The notes under the pieces: model-generated
What the model was told of the DNA's origin: nothing
The model's database searches: none
Seen by the model: only the letters and a program-made list of their open reading frames with translations
Program-made: the position numbers and the translations under genes
In this document: positions 4,584 through 6,245 of the stretch, in pieces
How the letters are laid out: each line of letters begins with the position of its first letter
Position numbering within the stretch: the first letter of the stretch is position 1
Source of the DNA: CCY15215 sp034932145
GTDB taxonomy: Bacteria > Cyanobacteriota > Cyanobacteriia > Cyanobacteriales > Spirulinaceae
Reading direction: 5' to 3'
Assembly (NCBI RefSeq): GCF_034932145.1
Contig: NZ_JAYGHV010000331.1
Coordinates: 1-6,245, forward strand
Length of the DNA: 6,245 bases

Positions 4584-6245
4584 GGTCAATTTTCCACTTT
4601 GCTGCTTTTTCGAGGTCTTTCATTTTCAGATCGGATCCTTCGTAAACTAGGCCCTTGAAGCGGGTGTAGTTGTAGGCTACGCCGTCGTCTAGGTCGAGTT
4701 GGATGCGTTGGTCGGCGAGGTGTTGCAGTTTGGCTTGGTAGTCCCGCAGTTCGAGTTGTTGCCCTTGCAGGTCTTTCAGGCGTTTGGCGAGTTGTTTTTT
4801 GCTGGCGGTGTGGGTGGCATTACCGAGGTCGGTTTGGGTACGCTGGATCTCGCTGTCGAGTTTGGTTTGCAGTTCTAAAACGTAGTCGGTTCGCAGGCGG
4901 GCGAGGGTATCTTCTTGGTAGCGGTGGAGGTAAACTAAGGCGTTGAAGGCGCGTTTTTTGCCACTGGTGAACAGCCAGTAAATGGGGCGTTTTTTGTAGG
5001 TTTTGATGTGGTCGGAGGTAAACTGGGTCAGGAAGTAGCGGCGGATGCAGTCGCGGGGGGTTTCGTTGGCTTTGCGGGTGAGGGCGTTGGCGATATATTC
5101 GAGGTTTTGGGGGAGGGTGTCGGGAGTGTAGGCGGTTTTTAGGAATTGGATCAGTTGGGTGATGATATCGTCGGGGAAGTAGGGGCGATCGGTGATGGGA
5201 ATGATACCGTCGGAGTCGGCGGGGAAGGTTTGGTGTTGGCTGGGGTCGAAGGGTTGTCCGGCGTGGATGAGTCCGGGGCGATCGAGGCTATAGCGTCCCA
5301 TCATACAGCCAACGGCATAGGAGAGGAGGGAGCGGATATCGCGGGACAGGTCGGCTTTACGGATGGTGATTTGATCGTCGGGGACTTCCGGGGTGAGTTC
5401 GTCTTGCAGTCCGTAGGCTTCGATCCAATGTTTATTATTTTCTTCTTCGAGGTGTTTGAGTTGGTTAAAGGCGGTTTCGCTTTGTTGTTCCCATTGTTGA
5501 AAGGCGCGTTCAATAGTTAAGGGTTTATCTAATAATTCACTATTGTTAATTGATAATTGATAATTATTAATTGATAACTGAACAAGGGGATGTTTTTGGA
5601 AGTCCCATGAGGTTTCAAAATTATCCCAGTCTTGACGAGAAAGCAAAATAAGACTGTTTACAGCCTTTTCTAGATTTGGAGGAGTCAGTTTTAAATTTAG
5701 AAGGAAAGGTAAGTTTAATATTTCTTTAGTTGTAAAACTTAAAGTTGGAGTTAAAATTTTAAGTAGATTTTGGGAAACTTTAGAACATAGAAAACTCAAA
5801 ATAATCTCTTTGGGAGTTTCTTTGATTGTGAAACCTGTACGCCCAGTATCATCAAATAAAAATCCAGGTTTTACTATTCTAGCAGAAAAAAGACCAGAAG
5901 AAATTTTAGAATAAGTAATTCCTTCTTTGAAATAAAAAGAGGAATTTCTTACGGCAGAACTTTTATGTTGTTTTATTCTCATTCCATTGTTTTCCCAATC
6001 AACAATTGACTCATTATTCCCAAACCATTTTCTAAAACTTCCTCCACTGCTACAAGGATACCAGCGTATTTGATTATCTTTTGTTTCTATTATTTCAAAA
6101 GTATTAAAACTGATTTGACTAATTGAAACTTCCCACCATATTCTCTGAAATTGTTTGTTATCACCTGTTGACATACCCGCTTTAATTTTTAAAAATTCAC
6201 CGATGGGAATATTTTTGGCAAAAACTTGTTTTATTGTATCGCTCA
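4576..6245 (-). CDS. pglX: PglX, BREX adenine-specific DNA methyltransferase, C-terminal part (5' end outside window)
   Basis: The frame is open from the right edge to a TAA at 4578-4576, giving 555 visible residues of a protein normally about 1,200 long. The methylase catalytic motifs lie upstream, off the window. The visible part begins with a linker, then GMSTGDNKQFQRIWWEV (about 23-39), GGSFRKWFGNNE (67-78), a GITYSKISS segment and FLFDDTGRTGF, all familiar from BREX-1 PglX and belonging to the presumed target-recognition region. After the repeat-encoded QLSINNYQLSINN (222-234) comes the helical C-terminal region: RDIRSLLSYAVGCMMGRYSLD, KKRPIYWLFTSGK, FNALVYLHRY, a charged coiled-coil-like stretch, and a DDGVAYNYTRF motif near the end. 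PglX methylates host DNA at a non-palindromic site, marking self. The ATG at 6174 is internal, since the conserved motif continues upstream of it. The AT-rich 5' half and absence of HIP1 sites suggest a different history from pglZ. Confidence 0.95.
   Translation of the reverse strand, partial: SDTIKQVFAKNIPIGEFLKIKAGMSTGDNKQFQRIWWEVSISQISFNTFEIIETKDNQIRWYPCSSGGSFRKWFGNNESIVDWENNGMRIKQHKSSAVRNSSFYFKEGITYSKISSGLFSARIVKPGFLFDDTGRTGFTIKETPKEIILSFLCSKVSQNLLKILTPTLSFTTKEILNLPFLLNLKLTPPNLEKAVNSLILLSRQDWDNFETSWDFQKHPLVQLSINNYQLSINNSELLDKPLTIERAFQQWEQQSETAFNQLKHLEEENNKHWIEAYGLQDELTPEVPDDQITIRKADLSRDIRSLLSYAVGCMMGRYSLDRPGLIHAGQPFDPSQHQTFPADSDGIIPITDRPYFPDDIITQLIQFLKTAYTPDTLPQNLEYIANALTRKANETPRDCIRRYFLTQFTSDHIKTYKKRPIYWLFTSGKKRAFNALVYLHRYQEDTLARLRTDYVLELQTKLDSEIQRTQTDLGNATHTASKKQLAKRLKDLQGQQLELRDYQAKLQHLADQRIQLDLDDGVAYNYTRFKGLVYEGSDLKMKDLEKAAKWKIDLD
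5543..5577. repeat. Five-unit 7-bp tandem repeat inside pglX
   Basis: Plus-strand units are TTGTTAA (5543-5549), TTGATAA (5550-5556), TTGATAA (5557-5563), TTATTAA (5564-5570) and TTGATAA (5571-5577). It is the same heptamer family as at 196-230, in reverse orientation relative to transcription. Read in the pglX frame it gives the periodic peptide QLSINNYQLSINN, which is out of character with flanking conserved PglX sequence (ETSWDFQKHPL before, ERAFQQWEQQ after). It therefore looks like an in-frame, tolerated insertion in a loop. Confidence 0.88.

Noticed and set aside
5146..5520. A 124-codon open frame on the plus strand
   Set aside because: It lies wholly antisense to the conserved C-terminal part of pglX, is low in complexity (Gly, Glu, Val), and reflects the GC-rich codon bias of the real gene.
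6172..6174. ATG as the start of pglX
   Set aside because: The frame stays open to the window edge for 23 more codons, and the conserved motif GMSTGDNKQF spans this ATG, so it is an internal methionine and the true start is outside the window.

Overview
The window is the distal part of a BREX (type 1) phage-defence locus, almost certainly from a cyanobacterium. The host inference rests on eight full copies of the HIP1 octamer GCGATCGC between positions 388 and 3955, on cyanobacterial-style 7-bp short tandem repeats at 196-230 and 5543-5577, and on a small acidic protein plus HNH nuclease pair of a kind I associate with cyanobacterial genomes (from memory). All genes lie on the minus strand, so transcription runs from the right edge to the left.

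In transcription order the layout is as follows. The C-terminal 555 codons of the methyltransferase gene pglX occupy 4576-6245; its N-terminal catalytic part lies off the right edge. A 55-bp gap carries a convincing promoter and two copies of a palindrome TAACCA-N-TGGTTA. Next come a GTG-started helix-turn-helix regulator (3624-4520), a 97-residue acidic protein (3276-3569), an HNH endonuclease (2837-3289), the alkaline-phosphatase-fold gene pglZ (241-2847) and the first 65 codons of brxL (1-196). The small protein, HNH and pglZ genes overlap by 11-14 bp and look translationally coupled. No stretch over 300 bases lacks a gene.

The BREX core order pglX-pglZ-brxL is normal. What is unusual is the three-gene cassette between pglX and pglZ, which brings its own promoter and probable operators. 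This could uncouple the modification gene (pglX) from the downstream effector genes (HNH, pglZ, brxL), a logic resembling controller proteins of restriction-modification systems. Within pglX, base composition changes sharply to AT-rich over the presumed target-recognition region, and a heptamer repeat lies at the boundary, which suggests exchange of the specificity segment. The regulator gene also carries a good Shine-Dalgarno before an internal ATG that would give a product without the DNA-binding domain.
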